Assembly: GCA_012271025.1 (NCBI GenBank)
Contig: JAAXHF010000165.1
Coordinates: forward strand, 1-19,086
Direction of reading: 5' to 3'
DNA: 19,086 nt
Source of the DNA: Deltaproteobacteria bacterium
GTDB lineage: Bacteria; Desulfobacterota_B; Binatia; Bin18
Part shown: piece after piece, positions 1-7,463 of the stretch
Layout: the number at the start of each line of letters is the position of its first letter
How positions within the stretch are numbered: position 1 is the stretch's first letter
The notes under the pieces: model-generated
Database searches by the model: none
Told to the model about the DNA's origin: nothing
What the model saw: the letters and a program-made list of their open reading frames with translations, nothing else
Program-made: the position numbers and the translations under genes

Positions 1-2
1 AC

Positions 3-2141
3 TCCATCCCCCAGCTCACCCGACAGGTTGTGCCCAACGTCAACATCGTCCATGACCGGATTGCGGTCGAGGTCATGCGCGGCTGCGTGCGCGGCTGTCG
101 TTTCTGTCAGGCCGGCTATATCTACCGTCCCCTGCGCGAGCGCGACCCGCGCGCCCTGCAGCAACAGATCGACACCCTGGTCGAAAACAGCGGCTATGAA
201 GAGGTCTCGCTGCTCAGCCTCAGCACCGGCGATTACAGCTGTGTGAACCCGCTGCTGCGCGAGATCATGAATCGCTTTTCTGGCCTCAAGGTGTCGGTGT
301 CGCTGCCGTCCACCCGGGTTGACGCCCTCTCGCCACATATCCTGGAAGAGATCCGTCGGGTGCGCAAAACCGGCTTTACCCTGGCCCCGGAAGCCGGCAC
401 CCAGCGGATGCGCGATGTCATCCAGAAAGAGTACAAAGAGGAGGAGTTGCTCGAAGCCGCCCGGGTGTTGTTCGGCCTCGGCTGGAAGAGCGTCAAGCTG
501 TACTTCATGCTCGGCCTGCCGGGCGAAACCGAAGAAGACCTGCTCGGCATTGTCGACCTGAGCCGCAAGGTCTCGGCCGTGGGCAAACACCGCCGGCAGG
601 TCACCGCCAGCGTCTCGACCTTTGTGCCCAAGCCGCATACCCCGTTCCAGTGGGCGGGCCAGGTCAGTCTGGAAGAAACCGAGGCGCGCCAGCAGCTGCT
701 GCGCCGCGAACTGCGACGGGCCGGCATTCAGTTCAAGTGGCACGAGGCCCGGCTGTCATGGCTGGAAGGCGTGTTTGCGCGGGGCGACCGACGGCTGACC
801 GGCCCCCTGATCAGCGCCTACCAGCTGGGCTGCCGGTTTGACGGCTGGACCGATCAGTTTCGGCTCGACCTGTGGCAGCAGGCCTTTGCCCAGCACGGTG
901 TGGACCCGGACTGGTATCTGCGCCGCCGTCTTCTGGACGAAAACCTGGCCTGGGATCACCTCGACAGCGGAGTGACCAAGAAATGGCTGCAACGCGATCT
1001 GGCCAAGGCGTTCGAAGGAACGCTGACCCCGGATTGCAGCGTCGAGCGCTGCTCGTACTGTGGGGCGTGCGATTTTCAGACTGTTCGCAATGTGACCTAC
1101 CATCTGAGCGGGGCAAAAGGGGCCGAACATCGCGGGCCGGACGTTGACGGCTGGGCCAGACAGGTGTTGCCGGAGCACAGCCTGTGGGGCACCCGGCAGT
1201 GGCAGGTGATGCAGGAGAAGCGGGCGAGCGAAGGGGAAAAGTCAAAAGTCAAAAGTCAAAGGGCACAGGGCAAAGCGCCCTCCCCCAGCCCCCAGGGTTC
1301 AGGGCCGGTTTCAGACTCTCCCGTTCCCAGCGGTAATGCCGAGGAATGGCTGGCCGGCGACCCCAACACCATCGCGGTCAGCCAGGGCGACCACAAGGCT
1401 GGCGTGGTGCGTATCCGGGCCGCCTACAGCCGGCTTGAGGAGGCCCGCTTTCTGGGCGCGCGGGAACTCATCACGGTGCTGACCCGGGCAGCCCGGCGGG
1501 CCAGACTGCCCGTCGCCTACAGCCAGGGCTTCCACCCCAGCCCACGGATGAGCTTCGGCCCTGCCCTACCGCTCGGGATGGAGAGCGAGGAAGAGTTTTT
1601 CGATATTGTCCTGACCGAGGCGCTTGCTCCGGACGAGTTGTCCGAACGGCTGCACGCCCAACTCCCGGCCGGCCTGGCTATTCAGCGGGCCGAAGCCATC
1701 GCCCTGAAGGCGCCGAGTATCGAAGCCAGCATACAGGCCAGCCGCTACCAGGTGACACTCGACTCGCTGCCCGCCGACAAACGGACCGCCGCGTTCTGGA
1801 CCCGGTGTTTCAACCGGTTTGCCGCCGCCCCGAGCTTTCCGCTTCAGAAACGCAACCGCCGGGGCGTCAAAACCCTGGACGCCAAGCGCTGCGTCCACCA
1901 GCTCGGGCTGAGCACGTCCCACACGCTGAGCCTTGAGATCGCCGTCACTCCAAAGGGAACACTCAATCCTCAGGAATTTCTCCGCGCCCTGGCAGACTTA
2001 TCCGAGGAAGAGGCAAAAATCCTGCGGGTGACAAAAATTCAGACCGTATTTCATGCCCCCGTGGAGGTGGCAGTAGACCCGACAGAAGCGGAGCGGCCGC
2101 CAGCCTCGCTCACGCCGCCGGCTTCTGCACGAAATGGATAG
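3..2141 (+). CDS. Radical SAM protein (TIGR03960-type) fused to DUF2344 (TIGR03936-type), 5' end missing
   Basis: The frame is open from base 3 with no convincing start, so the true start lies left of the window. The radical SAM cysteines are codons at 84, 96 and 105 (CVRGCRFC, C-x3-C-x2-C), which should bind a 4Fe-4S cluster. In full-length relatives a cobalamin-binding-like domain precedes this point. A C-terminal cysteine group (CSYCGACDF) lies near 1050-1075. A low-complexity linker (about 1220-1370) joins the radical SAM part to a DUF2344 domain (about 1395-2080) containing SQGFHPSPRMSFGPALPLG. The family is linked by fusion and neighbourhood to RNase G and ribosomal genes in many bacteria, but its reaction is not established to my knowledge; RNA or ribosome modification is a guess. 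The stop lies 2 bp before the RNase gene, so the two are probably co-translated. The linker carries heptanucleotide repeats. Confidence 0.9.
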   Translation, partial: SIPQLTRQVVPNVNIVHDRIAVEVMRGCVRGCRFCQAGYIYRPLRERDPRALQQQIDTLVENSGYEEVSLLSLSTGDYSCVNPLLREIMNRFSGLKVSVSLPSTRVDALSPHILEEIRRVRKTGFTLAPEAGTQRMRDVIQKEYKEEELLEAARVLFGLGWKSVKLYFMLGLPGETEEDLLGIVDLSRKVSAVGKHRRQVTASVSTFVPKPHTPFQWAGQVSLEETEARQQLLRRELRRAGIQFKWHEARLSWLEGVFARGDRRLTGPLISAYQLGCRFDGWTDQFRLDLWQQAFAQHGVDPDWYLRRRLLDENLAWDHLDSGVTKKWLQRDLAKAFEGTLTPDCSVERCSYCGACDFQTVRNVTYHLSGAKGAEHRGPDVDGWARQVLPEHSLWGTRQWQVMQEKRASEGEKSKVKSQRAQGKAPSPSPQGSGPVSDSPVPSGNAEEWLAGDPNTIAVSQGDHKAGVVRIRAAYSRLEEARFLGARELITVLTRAARRARLPVAYSQGFHPSPRMSFGPALPLGMESEEEFFDIVLTEALAPDELSERLHAQLPAGLAIQRAEAIALKAPSIEASIQASRYQVTLDSLPADKRTAAFWTRCFNRFAAAPSFPLQKRNRRGVKTLDAKRCVHQLGLSTSHTLSLEIAVTPKGTLNPQEFLRALADLSEEEAKILRVTKIQTVFHAPVEVAVDPTEAERPPASLTPPASARNG
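1237..1295 (+). repeat. Heptanucleotide repeat cluster inside the radical SAM/DUF2344 linker
   Basis: Three different 7-bp units occur in succession. AAAAGTC is present three times plus AAA (1237-1260), AGGGCAC/AGGGCAA twice (1260-1273), and CCCCCAG twice (1282-1295). The A-rich first block stands out in a GC-rich gene. It encodes Lys/Ser/Gln-rich linker residues, followed by Pro/Ser/Gly-rich residues. It resembles the short tandemly repeated heptamers known from filamentous cyanobacteria, though those are mostly intergenic. Seven is not a multiple of three, so loss or gain of one unit would shift the frame before the DUF2344 domain. Confidence 0.75.
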
Positions 2142-2143
2142 AC

Positions 2144-3922
2144 GTGCCGCAGAAAATCATTATTAACTCAACCCCCTACGAGGCCAGGGTGGCCCTCCTG
2201 GAGAACGACGCCCTGGTCGAAATTCACATCGAACGAACCCAACAGCGCAATATCGCCGGCAATATCTATCTCGGCCGCGTCACCCGGGTACTGCCCGGCA
2301 TGCAGGCCGCTTTTGTCGATATCGGCCTGGAAAAGGCCGGCTTTATCCACGCCTCAGACCTGTTTGGCGGGACGCTGCCGGCCGGCTACGCCGAGGATGA
2401 GGATGAGGATGAGGACGCCGCCGGGGCGGACGACGGAGAACTGGACACCGCCGCGCTGAGCGCCGCCTACCGGCAGTATGGAGCGGAAGACCCGGACGAA
2501 CTCGCCGAGGCCGACACGGACGACGAACCGGACGACGCGCCTGAGGACTCGTCCGACCAGACCAGACGGAGCCCCTCGGCCAGGACCGGTTCGGGTGGGC
2601 GTGGGCGACGCCGGCGTCCCTCGGCTCCGCTGCTGCCGCTGGAAGAGAAGATCAAAAAAAATCAGGAAATCCTGGTCCAGGTCGCCAAAGAGTCGATCGG
2701 CACCAAGGGGCCGCGGCTGACCTCTCACATCTCCCTGCCCGGACGCCATCTGGTGTATACCCCGACGGCCGGCCATATCGGCGTCTCGCGCCGCATTGCC
2801 GACCCCAAAGAGCGCAAGCGTTTGCGCGAGATCGTGGCCGACATGAAGGCCGAGGGCGGCTTCATCGTCCGCACCGCGTGTGAGGGCCTGACCAAGAAAG
2901 AGATCCAGGGCGACATGCGGTTTTTGCTCCGGCTGTGGAGTGGTCTCAGCAAAAAACGCGAGACCAACTCCGCCCCCGCGCTGCTGCACGAGGACATGGA
3001 CGTCACGCTGCGCATTATCCGCGATCTGCTGACCGCCGAGGTGGATCAGGTGGTGGTCGACAACGCCGACGACTACGGGCGGCTCAAAGAGTTTGCGGCG
3101 ACCTTCCTGCCCCGCTCGCGGAGCCGCATCCAGCACTATGACCGGCCGGAGCCGATCTTCGATCACTACAAGGTCGAGCCCCAGGTGGCCAAAGCCCTGG
3201 AGCGTCGGGTGGAACTCAAATCGGGCGGCCACATCGTGCTCGACCAGACCGAGGCGCTGACCGCCATTGATGTCAACACCGGTCGCTTTGTGGGCAAGCG
3301 TGACCAGGAAGAGACCATGCTGCGCACCAACCTGGAGGCCAGCCAGGTTATTGTGGAACAGCTCCGCCTGCGCAATCTGGGCGGGCTGATCATCGTCGAT
3401 TTCATCGACATGGAGCGGGCGGCCAACCGCAACAAGCTGACCGAAACCATGCGGGCGGCGCTGAAAAAAGACAAGACACGCAGCAATATGCGCAAGATCA
3501 GCGAGCTGGGGCTGGTCCAGATGACGCGCAAGCGGACCCGTGAGAGCCTCAAGCAGCAGCTGTGTGACCCGTGTCCGTACTGTAACGGCAACGGCGTACT
3601 GCGCTCGGTGCCAACCCTGGCCTATACGATCTTTCGCCATCTGCCCAAGGCCGCAGCCTCGCATCCGCACGCCTCGACGCTGATGATCAGAGCCCACCCC
3701 GAGGTCGTCACCTTTTTGTACGACGAAGAGAGTGCCCACCTTGAGGACCTGGAACGGCGCCTGGGCAAGCGTTTCTTTTTGCGGGCGACGCCCAGTATGC
3801 ATCTCGAAGAGTACACCGTCGAAGCCGTCGGTCCCGAGCCGGCCCCGCCGTCGCCGAGCAAGGCCGGCAAGCGCGGAACACGCTCGCGTAGCCGTCGGGC
3901 TGCGGCCTCAGACAACGGCTGA
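2144..3922 (+). CDS. rng: RNase E/G family ribonuclease with interrupted S1 domain
   Basis: A 592-residue endoribonuclease of the RNase E/G family, which cuts single-stranded AU-rich RNA and processes rRNA and mRNA in the cytoplasm. An S1 RNA-binding domain begins near residue 35 (IYLGRVTRVLPGMQAAFVDIG). It is interrupted at about residues 84-162 by an acidic stretch (EDEDEDED) followed by a basic one (GGRGRRRRPS), and resumes at about 163. The catalytic metal ligands are D376 (AIDVNTGRF) and D419 (IIVDFIDM), 43 residues apart as in E. coli RNase E D303/D346. The zinc-link cysteines C477 and C480 (CPYC) lie 58 residues after D419, also as in E. coli. The large C-terminal degradosome scaffold of RNase E is absent; there is only a short basic tail, so an RNase G-like role is likely. 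The start is GTG with a weak ribosome site, 2 bp after the upstream stop, suggesting translational coupling. Confidence 0.93.
   Translation: MPQKIIINSTPYEARVALLENDALVEIHIERTQQRNIAGNIYLGRVTRVLPGMQAAFVDIGLEKAGFIHASDLFGGTLPAGYAEDEDEDEDAAGADDGELDTAALSAAYRQYGAEDPDELAEADTDDEPDDAPEDSSDQTRRSPSARTGSGGRGRRRRPSAPLLPLEEKIKKNQEILVQVAKESIGTKGPRLTSHISLPGRHLVYTPTAGHIGVSRRIADPKERKRLREIVADMKAEGGFIVRTACEGLTKKEIQGDMRFLLRLWSGLSKKRETNSAPALLHEDMDVTLRIIRDLLTAEVDQVVVDNADDYGRLKEFAATFLPRSRSRIQHYDRPEPIFDHYKVEPQVAKALERRVELKSGGHIVLDQTEALTAIDVNTGRFVGKRDQEETMLRTNLEASQVIVEQLRLRNLGGLIIVDFIDMERAANRNKLTETMRAALKKDKTRSNMRKISELGLVQMTRKRTRESLKQQLCDPCPYCNGNGVLRSVPTLAYTIFRHLPKAAASHPHASTLMIRAHPEVVTFLYDEESAHLEDLERRLGKRFFLRATPSMHLEEYTVEAVGPEPAPPSPSKAGKRGTRSRSRRAAASDNG
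2393..2416 (+). repeat. GAGGAT hexamer repeat encoding an acidic run
   Basis: About four copies of a GAGGAT/GAGGAC hexamer encode Glu-Asp dipeptides at residues 84-91 of the RNase. A 6-bp unit keeps the frame, so slippage here would change only the length of the acidic run. It marks the left edge of the S1-domain insert. Confidence 0.7.
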
Positions 3923-3928
3923 GCCGGA

Positions 3929-3953
3929 GCACAGGGGCCGGTTGTCCTTGTGC
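3929..3953. terminator. Hairpin between convergent rng and the GGT-like gene
   Basis: GCACAGGG (3929-3936) can pair with CCTTGTGC (3946-3953), eight base pairs including one G-T wobble, around a 9-nt loop. It sits in the 38-bp gap between two convergent stop codons, where a bidirectional terminator would be expected. There is no T-tract on either strand, so it is not a classical intrinsic terminator and may only stabilise 3' ends. Confidence 0.3.
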
Positions 3954-3960
3954 GCCGCGC

Positions 3961-5736
3961 CTACCAGGCTACGGCGTAGCCTGGGCGACGCGGGTCGGCG
4001 CCGGCCGCCAAGACGCCAGTGTGGGGATCACGCTGCGTAACCACCGCCCCGATGCCGCATGCGCCAACGCGGTTTATCGTATGCCCCCGGGCAGCCAGGC
4101 TCTCGGCCACCGCGTCTGGAAAATCCGCTTCGAGGTTGAGGACACCCGGGTAGTAGACACGCGGGTAAAACGAGTTGGGCATACTCTGGGTCGAAAAGCG
4201 GGGGGCTTCCACCGCCTGTTGTGGGTTCATGCCAAAGACCAGGACGTTGAGCATCAGCTGCAGATTGGCCTGGGTCTGGTCGTCGCCGCCCGGGCAGCCG
4301 AAGGTCATGATCGGCTGCCCGTCGCGGCAGACCAGATAGTTCACCAGGGTTGTGCGGGGCCGCTTGCCGGGTTGCAGCCCGTTGGCGTGCGTGTTGTCGA
4401 GAAAGAACATCTCACTGCGGGTGCTTAGTGTGCAGCCGAGTTCCGGGACGAAAGCCGATTTACGGAACACACCGCCGCTCGGGGTGAGACAGACGATGTT
4501 GCCGTCGCGGTCAATCACCGCCAGATGGGTCGTGCCTTCGTCCGAGGCGGACGGACTGCCGGCTGTTGCCACCTGCGGCGCACGGGACGCTGGGCTTGAC
4601 GCTCCGGGTGGCGCCCCACACGCGGGCAGTTCCGGGCAGGCCTGCGCACCAACGCCTGTCACGCGTTGTGCGGCATAGTCCTTGTCGAGCAGACCTTCGA
4701 GCGGCACGGCGGCGAACAGGGGATCGCCATAGTAGCGTTCGCGGTCGGCAAAGGCGAGCTTGAGCACCTCGGTGAGAGTATGCACGTAGGCTGGGGAATT
4801 GTGTCCCAGGGCGGGGAGGTCGACGTGCTCCAGCATGTTGAGCGCTTGCAGCAGAACGGCGGCCTGGGTCCAGGTCGATTGGGTATGGATGGTGCAGCCG
4901 GCAAAGGTGGTGTGGATAGGCGTTTCAAAGCGCGCCCGATATCGCGCCAGGTCACCGGGCTGCAAGAATCCGCCGACACGTTCGGAGAAGGCGACCACGC
5001 GCCGGGCGATTTCTCCCTCGTAGAACACCGTACGTGCCGCCCGCAGGCCGTCCCGACGCGAGCCCGGCGTTTTCCCCTCGGCTTCAACCAGCAAACGCAG
5101 GGTCTGGCCGAGCTGGGGCTGGACGAACAGGCTGCCCACAGCCGGCACCTGCCCGCCGGGATAGAACACCGCCGTGCCGCCAGGCGGATAGCGTTCGAAT
5201 TGCGCCGGGGTCTCCGGGTCCCGGAGCATGCGGTGCATGTATTCATACATGGGAAAGCCGCGCTCGGCATACTCGATGGCTGGCGCCAGAACCTCCCCGA
5301 GCGTTTTGGTGCCGTAGTGCTCCAAGAGGAGCAGGTAGGCATCGACCACCCCTGGGACGGTGAAAGACAGGTGGGCCTGGGCGCCCGGACCGGTTGGAAT
5401 CTTGTCCAGACCTCGGGCACGAAAGGCGTCTGTGGTGGCGGCGTGTGGCGCCACGCCTTGTCCGCTCAGGGCGCACAGCTCGCCGCTGGCGGCGTGGTAG
5501 AGCATGCCGACCCCTTCGGCGGCCAGGGAATAGGACGCCGTCGGCTCGATCACAGCCGCAGCCAGGCCGGCGGCTGTAGCGGCATCGAAGGCATTGCCAC
5601 CGCTCAGCAACATGCGCATGGCGGCCATAGAGGTGAGGGCATGGCCACTGGACACGATACCATGGGTGCCGTGTATCACCGGCCGGCTTGTGGTGCGAGT
5701 CACGTCGGTATGTTCACGATCATGGGCTATAGCCAC
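3961..5736 (-). CDS. ggt: Gamma-glutamyltransferase-like Ntn hydrolase (YwrD-like group)
   Basis: A 591-residue member of the gamma-glutamyltransferase family. These are made as one chain that self-cleaves before a nucleophilic Thr. The predicted site is G401/T402 (EGTTHLAVIDRDGN; T402 codon at 4531-4533), leaving a small subunit of about 190 residues. Family hallmarks include GGNAFDAATAAGLAAAVIEP near residue 47, VPGVVDAY near 128, GKRPRTTLVN and CPGGDDQTQ. The start is GTG at 5736 with a strong AAGGAGGTG site about 6 nt upstream. The N-terminus is hydrophilic with no signal peptide, unlike periplasmic E. coli Ggt. The Arg that binds the glutamate carboxylate in E. coli Ggt (FRE-x-AP region) appears replaced in ALSGQGVAP (residues 89-97). 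This fits the YwrD/acylase-like branch, so glutathione may not be its substrate. It is downstream of the SEC-C gene by 136 bp and may have its own promoter. Confidence 0.9.
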   Translation of the reverse strand: MAIAHDREHTDVTRTTSRPVIHGTHGIVSSGHALTSMAAMRMLLSGGNAFDAATAAGLAAAVIEPTASYSLAAEGVGMLYHAASGELCALSGQGVAPHAATTDAFRARGLDKIPTGPGAQAHLSFTVPGVVDAYLLLLEHYGTKTLGEVLAPAIEYAERGFPMYEYMHRMLRDPETPAQFERYPPGGTAVFYPGGQVPAVGSLFVQPQLGQTLRLLVEAEGKTPGSRRDGLRAARTVFYEGEIARRVVAFSERVGGFLQPGDLARYRARFETPIHTTFAGCTIHTQSTWTQAAVLLQALNMLEHVDLPALGHNSPAYVHTLTEVLKLAFADRERYYGDPLFAAVPLEGLLDKDYAAQRVTGVGAQACPELPACGAPPGASSPASRAPQVATAGSPSASDEGTTHLAVIDRDGNIVCLTPSGGVFRKSAFVPELGCTLSTRSEMFFLDNTHANGLQPGKRPRTTLVNYLVCRDGQPIMTFGCPGGDDQTQANLQLMLNVLVFGMNPQQAVEAPRFSTQSMPNSFYPRVYYPGVLNLEADFPDAVAESLAARGHTINRVGACGIGAVVTQRDPHTGVLAAGADPRRPGYAVAW

Positions 5737-5872
5737 ACGTCACCTCCTTGGCAACAGAGCCCGGAGCGGGCCTTTGCCCCGTACACTGCTGCGCCTCGAT
5801 GCAGAGGCTGCCTGCCCGGCAGCGTTAGGATGAACAGAGAGAAACATACGCTGTTGTGACGATACGGTTCTG

Positions 5873-6157
5873 CTAAGACGGAGCGCCGGGCTTGGCAAAA
5901 AGGCGCCGGTACCACGGGACGCCGGCCGCCTTGAGGCGCGCCCGTTCCTGCTGGAGCCGCTCCCTGTCCCGTTCCTTGGCGATTTTGACCAGGTAGCGCT
6001 CACCCGTGGCCGCATGGCAGGCTTTGTATTTCTTGCCACTCCCGCACGGGCACGGCTCGTTGCGACCGACCTGCGGGACGGAACGCGGCCGGGTTTCGAC
6101 CGGCTTGCGGTTTGGCAAGGCTGAAGACAGCCTGATCCCGTGACGTTTTCTGGCCAT
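5873..6157 (-). CDS. SEC-C motif small protein
   Basis: A 94-residue protein with a SEC-C zinc-binding motif, [13 protein letters not shown], in which C36, C38, C47 and H48 are the expected ligands. The same motif ends SecA and occurs in many small proteins of unknown role. The first 30 residues are basic. After the motif comes a charged, probably helical segment ([19 protein letters not shown]) and a short tail. The ATG at 6157 is chosen because AGGAGG lies 7 nt upstream; a longer reading frame extends to 6214 but has no such site. The gene begins 28 bp after the SDR stop, so it is probably co-transcribed with it. Function is unknown; zinc or nucleic-acid/ribosome binding is possible. Confidence 0.8.
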   Translation of the reverse strand: MARKRHGIRLSSALPNRKPVETRPRSVPQVGRNEPCPCGSGKKYKACHAATGERYLVKIAKERDRERLQQERARLKAAGVPWYRRLFAKPGAPS

Positions 6158-6185
6158 ACCCCACCCTCCTGGGCCCGTCGGCCGT

Positions 6186-6953
6186 CTAGGCGAGCGTGAC
6201 CCCGCCGTCGACAATGATATTCTGGCCGGTCACAAAATCCGAGGCCGGCGCGGCAAGAAAAATGGCCGTCCCGAGCAGATCCTGCGGTTCACCCACCCGA
6301 CGCAGCGGAGTTTGGCGAATCATCTCCCGCTCGACCTCGGGCCGGGTCAGATGCGGGGCGGTCATGCCCGTCCGGATATAGCCGGGGCTGAAACAGTTGA
6401 CATACACCCGATGTCTGGCCCAGCGCATGGCCAGCACCCGGGTCAGTTGGATCACCCCGGCCTTGGCAACCGAGTAGGTCAGGCCCGAGTTGACGACCAG
6501 GCCCGAGATGGAAGCGGTGTTGATGATCTTGCCCCCACCGTGGGCGATCATGTACCGCCCGGCCGCCTGGGCACACAGGAAGACCCCGGTCATATCGACA
6601 TCCAGCTCGGCCTGCCAGTCCTCCAGACTGAGGTCTTCGGGCTTCACGATCTTGAGAATGCCGGCATTATTGAACGCAAAATCGAGTCCACCGAGCTGCT
6701 CGGCGGTAAAGTTGACCAGCTCCTCGACTGCGGCCGCCTGGGCGACATCGGTCTGGAGCGGACAGGCTTGCCGGCCGCTGGCGCTGCGAATCTCGTCCGC
6801 AACCTGGTGGGCGGCGTCCGGATTGATATCGCTGACCACGACCGACGCCCCGGCTTCGGCCAGACCGCGCGCAATGGCTCGACCGAGTCCCGAGCCCGCT
6901 CCGGTGACATAGCCCCGTTTGCCCGACAGATCGAAGAGAGGGTGTCCGCTCAT
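6186..6953 (-). CDS. Short-chain dehydrogenase/reductase (SDR, classical)
   Basis: A 255-residue classical SDR, the usual family length. The cofactor motif is TGAGSGLG (GxxxGxG, residues 18-24). D42 at the end of the second beta strand (VVVSDINP) favours NAD(H) over NADP(H). NNAG is at 95-98, the catalytic Ser is probably S148, and the YxxxK pair is Y160/K164 (TYSVAKAG). The C-terminus has the common [12 protein letters not shown] signature. This pattern matches the FabG/3-oxoacyl reductase-like or gluconate 5-dehydrogenase-like SDRs, but the substrate cannot be told from sequence. The ATG at 6953 has GGAAAGGA about 6 nt upstream; the open frame to 7064 lacks a comparable signal. It is first in a probable minus-strand unit with the SEC-C gene and is divergent from the Trm112-like gene. 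Confidence 0.92.
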   Translation of the reverse strand: MSGHPLFDLSGKRGYVTGAGSGLGRAIARGLAEAGASVVVSDINPDAAHQVADEIRSASGRQACPLQTDVAQAAAVEELVNFTAEQLGGLDFAFNNAGILKIVKPEDLSLEDWQAELDVDMTGVFLCAQAAGRYMIAHGGGKIINTASISGLVVNSGLTYSVAKAGVIQLTRVLAMRWARHRVYVNCFSPGYIRTGMTAPHLTRPEVEREMIRQTPLRRVGEPQDLLGTAIFLAAPASDFVTGQNIIVDGGVTLA

Positions 6954-7039
6954 ATCGCATCCTTTCCGTCCCCTCTTGTATCCAGCCCTGGGGACCGAGG
7001 CAAGACAGCGGTCAAGCCGGTCCGGCAGAGCAATCTGGA

Positions 7040-7067
7040 TTGACCCATACGGCCCATATGGCATACC
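7040..7067 (+). promoter_or_regulatory. Possible promoter of the Trm112-like gene
   Basis: TTGACC (7040-7045) and CATACC (7062-7067), separated by 16 bp, give a plausible sigma70-type pair about 45 bp before the GTG start at 7111. The -10 match is weak. The spacer contains CCATACGG and CCATATGG, a near direct repeat whose second copy is palindromic and might be an operator. The rest of the divergent gap 6954-7110 shows nothing else I can name. Confidence 0.3.
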
Positions 7068-7110
7068 TGAGACGATCTGCTTCAGCTGGACATGCGACCG
7101 AGGAGCGTCC

Positions 7111-7365
7111 GTGCGTCAGAAATTACTCGATATCCTGGTATGTCCCGAAACGCAGCAAGCCGTCCACCTGGCCGACACACCACTCCTCGACCGGCTCAAC
7201 CGGCGTATCGGTCAAGGGAGACTGGTCAACCGGAGCGGCACCCCCATCACGACTCCGCTGGAAGCCGCACTCGTCCGTGCAGACCGTCGGTGCTGCTATC
7301 CTGTCCGGGCTGATATCCCAGTCATGCTGATTGACGAGGCCATCCCGCTGAGCGATTTCTGCTGA
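7111..7365 (+). CDS. Trm112-like small protein
   Basis: An 84-residue protein related to the bacterial Trm112/YcaR family, small zinc-ribbon-like proteins that in eukaryotes and archaea activate methyltransferases. The N-terminal LLDILVCPET and the C-terminal YPVRADIPVMLIDEA are the recognisable family ends. Typical E. coli YcaR has CPxC after LLEIIA; here the first Cys (C11) is kept and the second is replaced (CPET). C61, C62 and C84 are other cysteines. The middle is longer than in YcaR and resembles the extended form seen in some Proteobacteria. The GTG start at 7111 has GAGGAG 5 nt upstream. It is followed by a 98-bp gap and the amidase gene. No methyltransferase lies beside it, so its partner is unknown. 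Confidence 0.75.
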   Translation: MRQKLLDILVCPETQQAVHLADTPLLDRLNRRIGQGRLVNRSGTPITTPLEAALVRADRRCCYPVRADIPVMLIDEAIPLSDFC

Positions 7366-7463
7366 TGGGACCGCACAGTCCCTAAAGCCTAGCCTGAGTT
7401 GCATGGCCGTCCGGTCGTCTGGTAGAGTGGGGAGTCTTGAGGCAGACGGAGATGAGGAAGCGG

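Noticed and set aside
2354..3802. A 482-codon open frame on the minus strand opposite rng
   Set aside because: The translation is antisense to the catalytic domain of the RNase and shows no motif; such frames are expected from the codon bias of high-GC genes.
4666..5859. A 397-codon open frame on the plus strand opposite the GGT-like gene
   Set aside because: No domain is visible and it lies wholly antisense to a gene with intact catalytic motifs.
7367..7382. Small hairpin GGGAC/GTCCC after the Trm112-like gene as a terminator
   Set aside because: Only five base pairs and no T-tract; too weak to call.
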